64,000 nucleotides of DNA from Archangium lipolyticum (GCF_024623785.1 NZ_JANKBZ010000011.1:248001-312000), one strand, 5' to 3'; counted from the first letter of the stretch, positions 1-8,721 are shown. Translations and numbers: made by a program. Notes: generated from the letters alone by a model not told the origin.

Positions 1-446
1 AACTCGCCCAGCTCGCTGAAGGCGATGATCTCATCCATGCGCGCGCGTACCTCCGCGCGGCTCATGCCCAGGATGATGCCGTTGATGAGGATGTTCTCCC
101 GCCCGGAGAAGTCCGGGTGGAAGCCGGCGCCCAGGTCCAACAGCGCGGAGATGCGCCCGTTGATCTGGATGGAGCCCGACGTGGGCGCGTAGATGCCGGT
201 GATGATCTTCAGCAGCGTGCTCTTCCCCGAGCCGTTGCGCCCGAGGATCCCCATGGTCTTTCCCCGGGGGATGGTGAGATCGATCCCGCGCAGCGCGGTG
301 ATGAGCCGCGCCTCCTCGGACTGGCGCTGCCCGCGCATCCAGCGCAGCAGCTCGGACTTGAACGTCGTGTACTCGCCCCGGATGGTCCGCTTCCGGAAGC
401 TCTTCACGACGTCACGGATGACGATGGCGTCCATGGATTCCTGCAT
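1..446 (-). CDS. wzt: Wzt-type polysaccharide ABC transporter ATPase (C-terminus cut by window edge)
   Basis: ATP-binding subunit of an ABC exporter for O-antigen or another lipid-linked polysaccharide; it would power the permease encoded just upstream. The ATG at 446 lies 6 bases after the permease stop codon, so the two genes form one operon. The visible 148 residues contain a Walker A motif GRNGSGKST with its lysine at about residue 75, and the N-terminal extension before the strand leading to Walker A (residues 20-60) is the kind seen in Wzt/TagH proteins rather than in short lipoprotein exporters. Signature, Walker B and any C-terminal carbohydrate-binding domain lie outside the window, so substrate specificity cannot be judged. 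Assignment to the Wzt group rests on the pairing with a Wzm-like permease. Confidence 0.88.
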   Translation of the reverse strand, partial: MQESMDAIVIRDVVKSFRKRTIRGEYTTFKSELLRWMRGQRQSEEARLITALRGIDLTIPRGKTMGILGRNGSGKSTLLKIITGIYAPTSGSIQINGRISALLDLGAGFHPDFSGRENILINGIILGMSRAEVRARMDEIIAFSELGE

Positions 447-452
447 TGGCGA

Positions 453-1235
453 CTAGATGGACTCCGCGAATTCCTCGCGGCGGGCCTCGAACAGCTGCGA
501 GGCACCCCACAACAGCGCGAGCGACCCCAGGGCCAGCCCCAGCAGGGGCAACCCGTCCGGGAGCCGGTGTTCGTAGAAGATGGACTGGTACGAAGTGATG
601 AGGATGGCCACGGGATTGACCAGCGTCACCAGCACCCGCATCCGCGGATCGGCGATGGTGCTGGCCTGGTACAGCACCGGCGTGCAGAAGAACCAGAGCG
701 TGAGCAGGTTCTGCACGATGTGCTGCAGGTCCCGGAAGGTCACGTTGATGGCGGAGATGATGTAGACGAGCGCCAGGGTGAAGACGAGCTGGATGAGCAC
801 CACCAGCGGGAAGGCCACCACGTGCCACGTGGGCCACACGCCGTAGAAGGCCCCCAGCACCAGCATCAGTGGCAGGGACAGCACGTAGTTGATGAGGTTG
901 GTGGCCACCACCGTGGAGGGCAGCACCTGCGCCGGGAAGCGCACCTTGGTCATCAAGTCCCGCCGGTCGCTGATGGTGCTCGCGCCGGCGCCCACGGAGC
1001 TGGTGAACCAGATCCACGGCAGCAGGCCCACGAACATGAAGAAGGCGTACCTCGGGATGTTCTGCCGCATCACCACGGTGAAGAGCAGCGCGTACACCAG
1101 CATGTGGAGGGTCGGGTTCAGGAACGTCCAGAAGAACCCGAGGACGGAACCGCGGTAGCGCGCCTTCAGCTCGCGTTGGACGAGGCTGATGAGCAACCCC
1201 CGGTATTGGTACAGCTCTCGGAAGTGGCGGAACAT
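453..1235 (-). CDS. wzm: Wzm-type ABC-2 permease for polysaccharide export
   Basis: Integral membrane subunit of an ABC-2 family polysaccharide exporter, 260 residues, the usual Wzm/TagG length. It begins with the amphipathic segment typical of the family (FRELYQYRGLLISLVQREL) followed by KARYRGSVLGFFWTFLNP, a hallmark stretch of Wzm/KpsM-like permeases, and has about six hydrophobic segments. The central DLMTKVRFPAQVLP and the INVTFRDLQHIVQ region match the conserved cytoplasmic loop and coupling region of this family. The partner ATPase starts 6 bases downstream. In M. xanthus homologous genes export O-antigen; that role here is inferred from family membership and from the bactofilin operon lying nearby. 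Confidence 0.9.
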   Translation of the reverse strand: MFRHFRELYQYRGLLISLVQRELKARYRGSVLGFFWTFLNPTLHMLVYALLFTVVMRQNIPRYAFFMFVGLLPWIWFTSSVGAGASTISDRRDLMTKVRFPAQVLPSTVVATNLINYVLSLPLMLVLGAFYGVWPTWHVVAFPLVVLIQLVFTLALVYIISAINVTFRDLQHIVQNLLTLWFFCTPVLYQASTIADPRMRVLVTLVNPVAILITSYQSIFYEHRLPDGLPLLGLALGSLALLWGASQLFEARREEFAESI

Positions 1236-1345
1236 GGGGCGGCCTTCATATAGCAGGCCAGAGCCGGTACGCGAGGCAGGCGGACATACGGGGCCCCGCT
1301 CCTCGCGATGGCCGGTTCGCTGTCCGAGCCAGGGGCCGGACCTGG

Positions 1346-1381
1346 AAAAAACAAAGGCCCCCTGGTCTCCCAGGGGGCCTT
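1346..1381 (-). terminator. Intrinsic terminator after the tRNA-Gly pair
   Basis: A 12-bp perfect inverted repeat (AAGGCCCCCTGG, loop of 4, CCAGGGGGCCTT at 1354-1381) is followed, reading the minus strand, by a T-rich tract (1346-1351). It sits 5 bases past the CCA end of the downstream tRNA gene, so it should end the tRNA transcript before the wzm promoter region. Confidence 0.85.
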
Positions 1382-1386
1382 CTTGT

Positions 1387-1461
1387 TGGAGCGGGAAAAG
1401 GGATTTGAACCCTCGACCCTCGCCTTGGCAAGGCGATGCTCTACCACTGAGCTATTCCCGC
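1387..1461 (-). tRNA. tRNA-Gly(GCC), downstream copy
   Basis: The minus strand folds into a complete cloverleaf: acceptor GCGGGAA/TTCCCGC, D arm GCTC-AGTGGTA-GAGC, anticodon stem TCGCC/GGCGA enclosing TTGCCAA (anticodon GCC), and T arm with GGTTCAAATCC-type loop. Discriminator base T and an encoded CCA (1387-1389) follow. It is identical over all 75 bases to the copy 15 bases upstream, and the two are probably co-transcribed and closed by the adjacent hairpin terminator. Confidence 0.97.
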
Positions 1462-1476
1462 ATCAGGTCGGAGTAT

Positions 1477-1551
1477 TGGAGCGGGAAAAGGGATTTGAAC
1501 CCTCGACCCTCGCCTTGGCAAGGCGATGCTCTACCACTGAGCTATTCCCGC
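1477..1551 (-). tRNA. tRNA-Gly(GCC), upstream copy
   Basis: Identical in every position to the tRNA gene at 1387-1461, including the encoded CCA, with anticodon GCC. The 15-base spacer (1462-1476) is too short to hold a promoter, so this is a dicistronic tRNA transcript. GGC is a heavily used glycine codon in GC-rich genomes, which fits a duplicated gene for this isoacceptor. Confidence 0.97.
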
Positions 1552-1635
1552 TTCTCTCGACTCCTGAAGCCTCTCGCCGGTGCCTCGCGGCGCCGTCGAA
1601 AGTGAGGGGGGATATACAGTCCGCTCCCAGGTGCG

Positions 1636-2328
1636 TCAAGCCTTCTGTGCGTCCGTTCCGCTCCCCCGTCTGGCCAGCATGGCGAGGAAGGCACGGAAGT
1701 ACACGACGGCGCTCCACACCGAGAACGCCCCCGACAGATAGACCAACAGCTGACCCACCTTGTTGAAGTCCACGGGCGCCGAATAGAAGCCCACGTCGAT
1801 CAGGTGCTCGTAGTGCACGCAGAGCGAAATGATGCCCACGAGCTGGAGGGACGTCTTCCACTTGCCCTCCTGCCCGGCGGCGATGACCATGCCCTCGCTC
1901 GCCGCGATGGTACGCAGGCCGCTGACGATGAGCTCGCGCGCCAGCAGCACGATGACCACCCAGGCCGCGATGCGCCCCAGCCGCACCATCATCACCAGGG
2001 CGGCCATGACGATGAGCTTGTCGGCCAGCGGGTCCATGAACTTGCCCACCACGGTGATGAGGTTCCACTGGCGCGCCAGGTAGCCGTCCACCACGTCCGT
2101 GATGGCGGCCACCGCGAACACCGCCGCCGCCAGCAGCGAGGAGTACGGGTCCGCGTCGTAGGTGAGCCACACGAAGACGGGGATGAGGAAGATCCGCCCC
2201 AGCGTCAGCATGTTGGGCAGGTTCCAGAACTCCTGCACGAGCACGCTGGGCTCGCGCGCCGCCCGACGCCGCGCCCGCTCCTCCTTCTTCTGCCGCTTCC
2301 GCAAGGCCCGCTGCTCAGCTCGATCCAT
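1636..2328 (-). CDS. pgsA: CDP-diacylglycerol--glycerol-3-phosphate 3-phosphatidyltransferase
   Basis: Catalyses the committed step of phosphatidylglycerol synthesis, exchanging CMP of CDP-diacylglycerol for glycerol-3-phosphate at the inner membrane. The CDP-alcohol phosphotransferase signature D-x2-DG-x2-AR-x8-G-x3-D-x3-D is fully present (DVVDGYLAR ... GKFMDPLADK) in the region of residues 78-104. The protein has several membrane segments and a highly basic, roughly 30-residue N-terminal extension (KRQKKEERARRRAAR) not found in E. coli PgsA, which may bind anionic lipid. The gene lies 11 bases after the TPR-AIM24 gene and the lytic transglycosylase gene, all in one direction, so it is probably the last gene of that operon. 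Confidence 0.93.
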   Translation of the reverse strand: MDRAEQRALRKRQKKEERARRRAAREPSVLVQEFWNLPNMLTLGRIFLIPVFVWLTYDADPYSSLLAAAVFAVAAITDVVDGYLARQWNLITVVGKFMDPLADKLIVMAALVMMVRLGRIAAWVVIVLLARELIVSGLRTIAASEGMVIAAGQEGKWKTSLQLVGIISLCVHYEHLIDVGFYSAPVDFNKVGQLLVYLSGAFSVWSAVVYFRAFLAMLARRGSGTDAQKA

Positions 2329-2339
2329 GGTGCCGCCTT

Positions 2340-3839
2340 CTATCGGACTGGGAGGGCGATGAGGGCAAATCCTTCACCGGTCAGCTCCACGGCGATCCGG
2401 GGCGGCTCGCCCCCCGGCGCCGGCAGCGGCACCACGCGGGGGGTCACCCCACCCTGCCAGCCCACCAGGTGGGACAGGGGGATCGTCACCGGCGCCTCCT
2501 CGGCGACGCGCACCGAGCGCAGCGTCCCGGTGAGGCTCAGCAACACCCGCCCCTGCCCGCGCAGGTGCACCAGGCTCAGGTCCGGCGCCACGTCCGAGGG
2601 CACCTTGCCATTCTCGAAGGCCACCGGCTCCTCGAAGGCGAAGACGCACTCCTCCCGGAGGTAGGCGCCCTCGTCGCCCACGTCCACCGCCAGGAAGGAG
2701 CACTCCTGCGCCGGCTCGAGGAAGAGCACGCCCGAGCCGCTGACGCGCACCAACTGCTCCGCCCCCTCGCCGAAGGCCTCCTCCGTGGGGAGGCCCCGGT
2801 AGCGCTTCATCTCCGGTTGGAACCCGAGCTGCCCGGTGAAGGCCACCAGCCCCTCCAGCCGCGTGAGCAGCTCGCCGTCCACGCGCACGGAGAAGCTGCC
2901 ATTGCCCACCCGGAAGGGGTTGGCCTGGCTCGCCCCCGCCAGCGCCACCGCCGAGACCAGCTCGGCCAGCACCGGCACGTCCGCGCCCGGCCGGAAGGCC
3001 ACCTTCGACGGCAGCTCGGGGGTGGCCCCCTCCAGCGTCTGCGGCAACGGCTCGCTCGTCTCCACCGCCGCGGACGTCTCCGCGAAGGTCTCCTCCGTCC
3101 GCGCCTCGGCCTCGTCGGACGGGCCCTGGCTCCCCGCGAGTGCACCCGGCCCCTCGTCATCGGTGAAGCGCAGCTCCTCCGAGCTCTCCTCGCCGGCCGG
3201 GGACGCCGCGGTGGAGGGGGACTCGTCCAGACCGAACTGGGCACCCCACTCCCCCTCGGCGGGAACGGGAGCGGGAGTGGAGGCGGAACGCGCGGCGGGC
3301 GCGACCGCCGGAACCGCGCTCAGCGAGAGCCTCGAGGGCCGGGCGAACGTCTCCCCCGCGATGGCCCTGGCCATCTTCTCCACCATCACGTCGCTGCCGG
3401 CCTTGACGAAGTGCTCGCGGGCGCGCCCGTACTCCCCGGCCTGCGCCAGCGCCAGCCCCAGGTAGTTGTGCGCCTTCTTGTGGTCCGGCTGCAGATCCGT
3501 CGCGGCCTCGAACTCGCGCATGGCGCGCTGGAGGGCGTTGGTCTTCAGGTACACCAATCCCAGGTTGACGCGCAGCGTGGCGTCCACCGGGTTGTCGCGC
3601 ACCAGCGCCTCGTAGAGCTCGGCGGCCCGGTCGAACAGGCCCAGCTTGAAGTAGGCCAGCCCGAGCAGGTTGCGGCCCTTCTCGTTCCTCGGTTGGAGCT
3701 GATGGGCCCGCTCCAGCAACTGCCGGGCCTCGGTGACCCTGCCCTGCGCCAGCAGCTCTCCACCCTGGTAGAGCTGCTTCAGGAACTCCTCGTCAACGGG
3801 GCTCTTCTGCCCCCGTCCCGACACGCGCGTCGTCGCCAT
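2340..3839 (-). CDS. TPR protein with C-terminal AIM24-like domain
   Basis: Protein of 499 residues if started at the ATG at 3839 (MATTRVSG); a longer frame exists upstream but would run inside the lytic transglycosylase gene. Residues about 20-140 form three to four TPR units (LLGLAYFKLGLFDRAAELYEAL and similar). Next comes a roughly 150-residue acidic, Ala/Pro/Glu-rich linker. The last ~190 residues form an all-beta region with Gly-rich turns (RVSGSGVLFLEP, LRGQGRVLLSLTG) that I recognise as AIM24-like. The first 47 bases overlap the 3' end of the transglycosylase gene in another frame, indicating translational coupling. No signal peptide is seen, so it is probably cytoplasmic. The TPR part likely mediates protein contacts; the exact function is unknown. 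Confidence 0.8.
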   Translation of the reverse strand: MATTRVSGRGQKSPVDEEFLKQLYQGGELLAQGRVTEARQLLERAHQLQPRNEKGRNLLGLAYFKLGLFDRAAELYEALVRDNPVDATLRVNLGLVYLKTNALQRAMREFEAATDLQPDHKKAHNYLGLALAQAGEYGRAREHFVKAGSDVMVEKMARAIAGETFARPSRLSLSAVPAVAPAARSASTPAPVPAEGEWGAQFGLDESPSTAASPAGEESSEELRFTDDEGPGALAGSQGPSDEAEARTEETFAETSAAVETSEPLPQTLEGATPELPSKVAFRPGADVPVLAELVSAVALAGASQANPFRVGNGSFSVRVDGELLTRLEGLVAFTGQLGFQPEMKRYRGLPTEEAFGEGAEQLVRVSGSGVLFLEPAQECSFLAVDVGDEGAYLREECVFAFEEPVAFENGKVPSDVAPDLSLVHLRGQGRVLLSLTGTLRSVRVAEEAPVTIPLSHLVGWQGGVTPRVVPLPAPGGEPPRIAVELTGEGFALIALPVR

Positions 3840-4482
3840 CCGGATCCGTCCCGCGAGGCTCGTTCTTCGTGAGCTCTTCGCGCTCTTTGTAATGGAAGTA
3901 GAGCTGGAGCACCTTGCGCACGTAGGCCTGCGTCTCAGGGTACGGCGGCACCTGGCCACCGTACTTGCGCACCGCGTCCGGGCCCGCGTTGTACGCGGCC
4001 ACCATCTTGACCATGTCCCCGTTGTAGAGGTTGGCCAGCACTCGCAGGTAGCGCACCCCGCCCTCGATGTTGTCCCGGGTGTCGAAGATGTCCTTCACGT
4101 ACATCTCCGAGGCCGTCCCGGGCATCAGCTGCATCAACCCGCTGGCCCCCTTGGGGGAGAGCGCGTTGACGTTGAAGTTGCTCTCCGCGTGCATGATGGC
4201 CCGCACCAGGGCGGTGGGAATGCGGTAGCGCGTGGCGGACTGGACGATGTGCGGCTCGAGATCCTCCGGGGTGCGCGCCCGGCCCCTCACGGGGGCGTTG
4301 GGCGCGGGCGCCTGGGAGAAGGTGCCCTTGAGCTTGTTCGCCTTCTTCGAGCCGGGAGGTGGAACGTTCGTGTAGACGATCGTTCCATCCTTCTCCACGT
4401 ACCTGTAGATGCCCTCGGACGCATGAGCGCCCAGGGGGGCAAGCAGCAGCACGGTCAGCAGCAGGACGGGAATGGCTCGCAT
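3793..4482 (-). CDS. Secreted soluble lytic transglycosylase (DUF4124 plus SLT domain)
   Basis: Periplasmic peptidoglycan-cleaving enzyme of 229 residues. A signal peptide (MRAIPVLLLTVLLLAPLGAHA) is followed by a short DUF4124-like module (IYRYVEKDGTIVYTNVPP) and then the goose-lysozyme-like SLT domain. The catalytic glutamate is E100 in HAESNFN, followed by the family motifs SPKGASGLMQLMPGTA and VAAYNAGPDAV. The tail is hydrophilic. It is divergent from nadB, with about 87 bases between the two starts, and its 3' end overlaps the TPR-AIM24 gene by 47 bases. Membrane-bound MltC/MltE types are less likely because no lipobox is present. Confidence 0.92.
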   Translation of the reverse strand: MRAIPVLLLTVLLLAPLGAHASEGIYRYVEKDGTIVYTNVPPPGSKKANKLKGTFSQAPAPNAPVRGRARTPEDLEPHIVQSATRYRIPTALVRAIMHAESNFNVNALSPKGASGLMQLMPGTASEMYVKDIFDTRDNIEGGVRYLRVLANLYNGDMVKMVAAYNAGPDAVRKYGGQVPPYPETQAYVRKVLQLYFHYKEREELTKNEPRGTDPDGDDARVGTGAEEPR

Positions 4483-4569
4483 ATCGGCCCCTCAACCTTA
4501 GATCCCCGCCCGAAAGTCCTCAAGAAATCGCCTTGTTTCCGGCACTTACAGCCATTAAGGCTCTGACAC

Positions 4570-6159
4570 ATGGCCCATAGGTTCGACTTCCTGGTTTTGG
4601 GTGGTGGTGTAGCGGGCCTCTCGTTCGCCCTGCAGGCGGCGCGCCACGGAACGGTGGCCGTCCTCACCAAGCGGGAGCGGTACGAGAGCAACACCGCCTA
4701 CGCCCAGGGCGGCATCGCCAGTGTTCTGTCCCCCACCGACACGTTCGAGTCGCACATCCAGGACACCCTGGAGGCCGGTGCCGGCATCAACCACCTGGAC
4801 GCGGTGGAGGTGACGGTGCGCGAGGGCCCGGACCGCATCCGCGAGTTGGTGCAGCTGGGCGCGGACTTCAACCGCCGCACCACCGGCGAGTTCGATCTCA
4901 CCCGGGAGGGCGGCCACTCCGAGCGGCGCATCATCCACTCCGGCGACATCACCGGGCGCGAGGTGCAGCGCGCCCTGCTGGAGGCCTGTGACGATCAGCC
5001 CAACATCACCTTCTTCCCCAACACCTCGGCCATCGATCTGATCCTCGACCGGCGGCCGGTGCCGGGGGCCCCCGGACGGTGCCTCGGGGTGTACGCGCTC
5101 ATGCCCACGGGGAGCATCGACCGCTTCCTGGGCAAGGTGACGGTGCTGGCCACCGGCGGAGCGGGCAAGGTGTACCTCTACACCTCCAACCCGGACGTGG
5201 CGACGGGCGACGGCGTGGCCATGGCGTACCGGGCGGGCGCCGAGGTGGCGAACATGGAGTTCTACCAGTTCCACCCCACCTGCCTGTACCACCCGGAGGC
5301 CAAGAGCTTCCTCATCAGCGAGGCCCTGCGCGGCGAGGGCGGCAAGCTGCGGCTGCGCAACGGCCAGCAGTTCATGGACCGCTACCACCGGCTGGCGGAG
5401 CTGGCCCCGCGCGACGTGGTGGCGCGCGCCATCGACGCCGAGCTCAAGCGCACCGGCGACGACTGCGTCCACCTGGACATGACGCACCTGGGGCGCGCCT
5501 TCCTCATGGAGCGCTTCCCCAACATCTACGCCACGTGCAAGGCCTTCAACATCGACATGGCCGTGCAGCCCATCCCCGTGGTGCCCGCGGCCCACTACAT
5601 GTGCGGCGGCGTGGTGACGGACCTGTACGGGCGCACCAGCGTGCCGGGCCTCTACGCCATCGGCGAGGTGTCCCACACGGGCCTGCACGGCGCCAACCGG
5701 CTCGCCTCCAACTCGCTGCTGGAGGGGCTCGTCTTCGGCCACCGGGCCGCCGCGGTGTGTGCCGAGGAGGCGCGTGCGAACGGCAAGCACCATGACGAGC
5801 CGCCCGCGTGGGACGAGGGCAGCGCGGTGGCCTCGGACGAGAGCGTCGTCGTCACGCACAACTGGGATGAGATCCGCCGGTTGATGTGGAACTACGTGGG
5901 CATCGTCCGCACGGACAAGCGGCTGATGCGGGCGCGCCGCCGGCTGGAGCTGCTGCGCGAGGAGATCCGCGACTACTACTGGCGCTTCAAGGTGACGCGC
6001 GACGTGATCGAGTTGCGCAACATCTGCGAGGTGGCCACCCTCATCGTGGACTGCGCCAGTCGGCGCAAGGAGAGCCGCGGCCTGCACTTCACGCTGGACT
6101 ACCCCAACACGGACGAGCACCACTGGAAGCGTGACACCGTCGTCCGTCGAGAGATCTGA
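4570..6159 (+). CDS. nadB: L-aspartate oxidase
   Basis: FAD-dependent oxidation of L-aspartate to iminoaspartate, the first step of de novo NAD synthesis in bacteria. At 529 residues it is the family size. The N-terminus has the FAD dinucleotide-binding motif GGGVAGLSFALQAA, followed by NTAYAQGGIASVL, which is characteristic of NadB over succinate dehydrogenase. Other conserved blocks are GGHSERRIIH, MEFYQFHPTCLY, the flavin contact GLHGANRLASNSLLEGLVFG and a C-terminal helical domain. The gene is not next to nadA or nadC in this window. Its stop is 7 bases before the rhomboid start, so nadB, the rhomboid gene and the LOG gene are probably co-transcribed. Confidence 0.95.
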   Translation: MAHRFDFLVLGGGVAGLSFALQAARHGTVAVLTKRERYESNTAYAQGGIASVLSPTDTFESHIQDTLEAGAGINHLDAVEVTVREGPDRIRELVQLGADFNRRTTGEFDLTREGGHSERRIIHSGDITGREVQRALLEACDDQPNITFFPNTSAIDLILDRRPVPGAPGRCLGVYALMPTGSIDRFLGKVTVLATGGAGKVYLYTSNPDVATGDGVAMAYRAGAEVANMEFYQFHPTCLYHPEAKSFLISEALRGEGGKLRLRNGQQFMDRYHRLAELAPRDVVARAIDAELKRTGDDCVHLDMTHLGRAFLMERFPNIYATCKAFNIDMAVQPIPVVPAAHYMCGGVVTDLYGRTSVPGLYAIGEVSHTGLHGANRLASNSLLEGLVFGHRAAAVCAEEARANGKHHDEPPAWDEGSAVASDESVVVTHNWDEIRRLMWNYVGIVRTDKRLMRARRRLELLREEIRDYYWRFKVTRDVIELRNICEVATLIVDCASRRKESRGLHFTLDYPNTDEHHWKRDTVVRREI

Positions 6160-6166
6160 CCACCGG

Positions 6167-6910
6167 ATGACCTCCCCCAACGACGAGCCGCGTGACACCT
6201 GGGAGCCCGCGGGAGCTCCTGGCCCCGAGCAGCGGCCCACCGAGGCCCCTACCCCACCCGTGCGCCAGCCGTGGCCCCCGGTGTGCGCCACCATCCTCGT
6301 GGGCGCGGTGGCCCTGTACCTGCTGGATGCCTTCCTGAGCCCGGAGCAGGGCGCGCTCCTCGTGGGCGCACGGGGGCCCGTCTTCCAGTGGGCCACCCTC
6401 TACGGGCCGTACGTCCAGGAGGGCCAGTACTGGCGCGCGCTCTCCTGCATCTTCGTGCACGGCGGCCTGCTCCACCTGGGCTTCAACATGTCGGTGGTGT
6501 ACTCGCTGGGCATGCCCCTGGAGCGGGGCATCGGCAGCGCGCGGTTCCTGATCATCTCCCTGGCCACCACGCTGGGCGCGTCCGCCTTCGCCCTGCTCTT
6601 CAACTTCGAGGTGCCCACCGTGGGGGCCTCGGGGATGATCCTCGGCTGGGGCGGCGCGATGATCCTCATCGCCACGCGCGAGTTCCGCCGCAGCCTGATG
6701 TTCTGGCTGGCCCAGGTGCTGGTCATCAGCATGCTGCCGGGAGTGAGCTGGGCCGCGCACCTCGGAGGCTTCCTCTTCGGCCTGCCCATGGGCTTCGCCC
6801 TGCGCCTGGGGCCCCGGGTCTTCGTCCGCGCCGCGCCATTGTTGCTCGCCATCACCGTGGCGGTGGTCTACATCGCCGCGAATCCGGAACGTTTCAGGGG
6901 AGTACCCTAG
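6167..6910 (+). CDS. Rhomboid family intramembrane serine protease
   Basis: Six-to-seven-segment membrane protein of 247 residues from the ATG at 6167; a GTG at 6131 would extend it into nadB but is less likely. It carries the rhomboid elements in order: HLGFNM in the oxyanion region, the catalytic serine S155 in GASGM, and the catalytic histidine H198 in WAAHLGG. The 45-residue N-terminus is cytoplasmic, Pro-rich and low-complexity. It should cleave transmembrane helices of client proteins within the membrane; the clients cannot be inferred from context. It ends immediately before the LOG-family gene (stop and start are adjacent), which indicates an operon. Confidence 0.92.
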   Translation: MTSPNDEPRDTWEPAGAPGPEQRPTEAPTPPVRQPWPPVCATILVGAVALYLLDAFLSPEQGALLVGARGPVFQWATLYGPYVQEGQYWRALSCIFVHGGLLHLGFNMSVVYSLGMPLERGIGSARFLIISLATTLGASAFALLFNFEVPTVGASGMILGWGGAMILIATREFRRSLMFWLAQVLVISMLPGVSWAAHLGGFLFGLPMGFALRLGPRVFVRAAPLLLAITVAVVYIAANPERFRGVP

Positions 6911-7504
6911 ATGAGCATCCAATCGGTCTGCGTCTTCTGTGGCTCGCGGATGGGAGCCCGTCCCGAATACCTCGAAGGAGCCAGGGCCCTGGGCGCGGAG
7001 CTCGCCCGGCGGGGGCTCGCCCTCGTCTACGGGGGAACCAGCGTGGGGCTGATGGGCGCCATGGCGGACGCGGTGCTCGCCGGAGGTGGCAAGGTGGTGG
7101 GCGTGCTGCCCCACGTGCTGGGGGACAGGGAGATTGCCCACCGGGGCCTCACCGAGCTGCACATGGTGGACTCCATGCACACGCGCAAGGCGATGATGGC
7201 CTCGCGCGCGGACGCCTTCATCGCCATGCCCGGCGGCGTGGGCACCTTCGAGGAGCTCTTCGAAATCACCACCTGGGCCCAGCTCGGCATCCACCACAAG
7301 CCCATCGGCCTGCTGAACGTGGCGGACTTCTACGGGCCGCTGCTGGCGCTGATGAAGCGCGCGGTGGACGAGGGCTTCATCCCCGAGACACGCGCCCAGC
7401 CCTTCGCCTGCGAGGCCTCGCCGGCGGCGCTGCTGGATGTGCTCCAGAAGGCCGGACAGCCGCTCGCCCCGGACAAGCAGGTGCTCCGGCCGGAGCAGAC
7501 CTGA
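6911..7504 (+). CDS. LOG family nucleotide 5'-monophosphate phosphoribohydrolase
   Basis: A 197-residue Rossmann-fold protein of the TIGR00730/LOG family. It shows the diagnostic active-site motif PGGVGTFEE, the upstream R-K pair (HTRKAMM) and N-terminal VCVFCGSR. Family members release the base from nucleoside 5'-monophosphates (cytokinin-activating LOG enzymes or PpnN-like purine nucleosidases); at under 200 residues it resembles the LOG type and lacks PpnN's extra domains. The start codon abuts the rhomboid stop codon. The real substrate is not determinable here. Confidence 0.9.
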   Translation: MSIQSVCVFCGSRMGARPEYLEGARALGAELARRGLALVYGGTSVGLMGAMADAVLAGGGKVVGVLPHVLGDREIAHRGLTELHMVDSMHTRKAMMASRADAFIAMPGGVGTFEELFEITTWAQLGIHHKPIGLLNVADFYGPLLALMKRAVDEGFIPETRAQPFACEASPAALLDVLQKAGQPLAPDKQVLRPEQT

Positions 7505-7525
7505 CGCGAGCGCCGGGTGCGCGCG

Positions 7526-8155
7526 TCAGTGCGCGTGCACCCGCATCTCCACCTTGCCGAGCGAGGAGGCCATGCGCAGCACCACGCGCTCGGTGTTCGG
7601 GAGGATGACGGGCTTGCCGTCGGGGAACGTGGTGGGGAAGCGCACGCGGTAGCCCACCCAGAAGGTGCCCAGGTACGGGTAGAAGGCCCGCATGTCCTGA
7701 TCCGCCCGGCCCAGGCGCTCCACGCTGAGGGGCCGGACCTCTCCCTGCGGCGTCACCAGCACCACGTTCCAGATGGACGAGGGCCGGTCGAAGTCCTCGT
7801 ACCGGTAGTTGTAGACGTGGACGCCGAGGAAGAACTCGTGCGTCTTCACCGCCTCCGCCATCTCCTGCGTGAGCAGCTCCCGGACGCGATCCTGCGTCAG
7901 CGCCTTGAAGGTGCCCGTGCGCTGGATGCGGGCTTGGCGGAAGGCCTCCGTCTGCAGGGTGGCCGCGGCGAAGAGCACGGTGTCGAAGCCGCTGTAGAGC
8001 TCGTCTCGAGCCGTGTACCGCTCCAGCACCTGCTGGTAGGCCAGCTCCTCCCGCTCGTCCTTGAGCGCGGGAGGGGGATCTCCCAGCGTGGGAGGCGTGG
8101 AGACACAGCCCGTGAGCGCCATCAGCAGCGCCCCGAGCCGCAACTGCGTCTTCAT
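7526..8155 (-). CDS. Predicted lipoprotein of unknown function
   Basis: A 209-residue protein with a lipoprotein signal ([17 protein letters not shown], lipobox LTGC). I do not recognise a named domain. The mature part starts with a charged helical region (LKDEREELAYQQVLERYTARDELYSGFDT) and continues as a mixed alpha-beta domain rich in aromatic residues (YNYRYEDFDRPSSIWNVV, FYPYLGTFWVGYRVRFP), suggesting a globular outer-membrane-associated fold. The start overlaps the end of pyrE by four bases (ATGA), so it is the distal gene of the bacNOP-padC-pyrE transcript. Confidence 0.8.
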   Translation of the reverse strand: MKTQLRLGALLMALTGCVSTPPTLGDPPPALKDEREELAYQQVLERYTARDELYSGFDTVLFAAATLQTEAFRQARIQRTGTFKALTQDRVRELLTQEMAEAVKTHEFFLGVHVYNYRYEDFDRPSSIWNVVLVTPQGEVRPLSVERLGRADQDMRAFYPYLGTFWVGYRVRFPTTFPDGKPVILPNTERVVLRMASSLGKVEMRVHAH

Positions 8156-8721
8156 GGAATGAAGTCCTTGCGGGTGTACAGGGTGAAGAGCCGGTGTCCG
8201 GCGGCCTCGACCGCCTCGCGACCACCCTCCAGTCGGTCCACCAGCGCGAACGCCCCAAGTACCCTCAGTCCTTCCAGCTGCGCCCGCTCGATCGCCTTGA
8301 GCGTGGACGCTCCCGTGGTGACCACGTCCTCCAGGATGGCCACCGGCGCACCGGGAGAGAGGGCCTTCATGCCCTCGATCCACTGGCCCGTCCCGTGGCC
8401 CTTGGGCTCCTTGCGGACGATGAAGGCATGCACCGGCGTGCACGCCAGGTAACTGGAGAGGCTGACGGCCGAGGCGAGCGGATCCGCCCCCAGCGTCAGG
8501 CCTCCCACCGCCACGGCCTCCGAGGCCTCCCGCCGCACGGCGTCCAGCAGCAGCCGGCCGATGAGGAAGTGCCCCTCGGCCAGCAGCGCCGTGCGCTTGC
8601 AGTCGATGTAGAAGTCCGACTCCTTGCCGGACGAGAGGACGACCTTGCGCCGCTCGAAGGAGCGCTCGGTGAGCAGCTCCAGCAGGCGGGCCCTGTCACG
8701 CGCGAGCGTGTCCACCTTCAC
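8152..8721 (-). CDS. pyrE: Orotate phosphoribosyltransferase
   Basis: Converts orotate and PRPP to orotidine 5'-monophosphate in de novo pyrimidine synthesis. At 189 residues it has the type I PRTase PRPP-binding loop [14 protein letters not shown] and the N-terminal [14 protein letters not shown] stretch typical of PyrE. Translation starts at GTG (8721), overlapping the padC stop by four bases (GTGA), and its own end overlaps the following lipoprotein gene. It is therefore translationally coupled to a ParB-like CTP-binding protein gene, which is an unusual setting for pyrE. Confidence 0.93.
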   Translation of the reverse strand: MKVDTLARDRARLLELLTERSFERRKVVLSSGKESDFYIDCKRTALLAEGHFLIGRLLLDAVRREASEAVAVGGLTLGADPLASAVSLSSYLACTPVHAFIVRKEPKGHGTGQWIEGMKALSPGAPVAILEDVVTTGASTLKAIERAQLEGLRVLGAFALVDRLEGGREAVEAAGHRLFTLYTRKDFIP

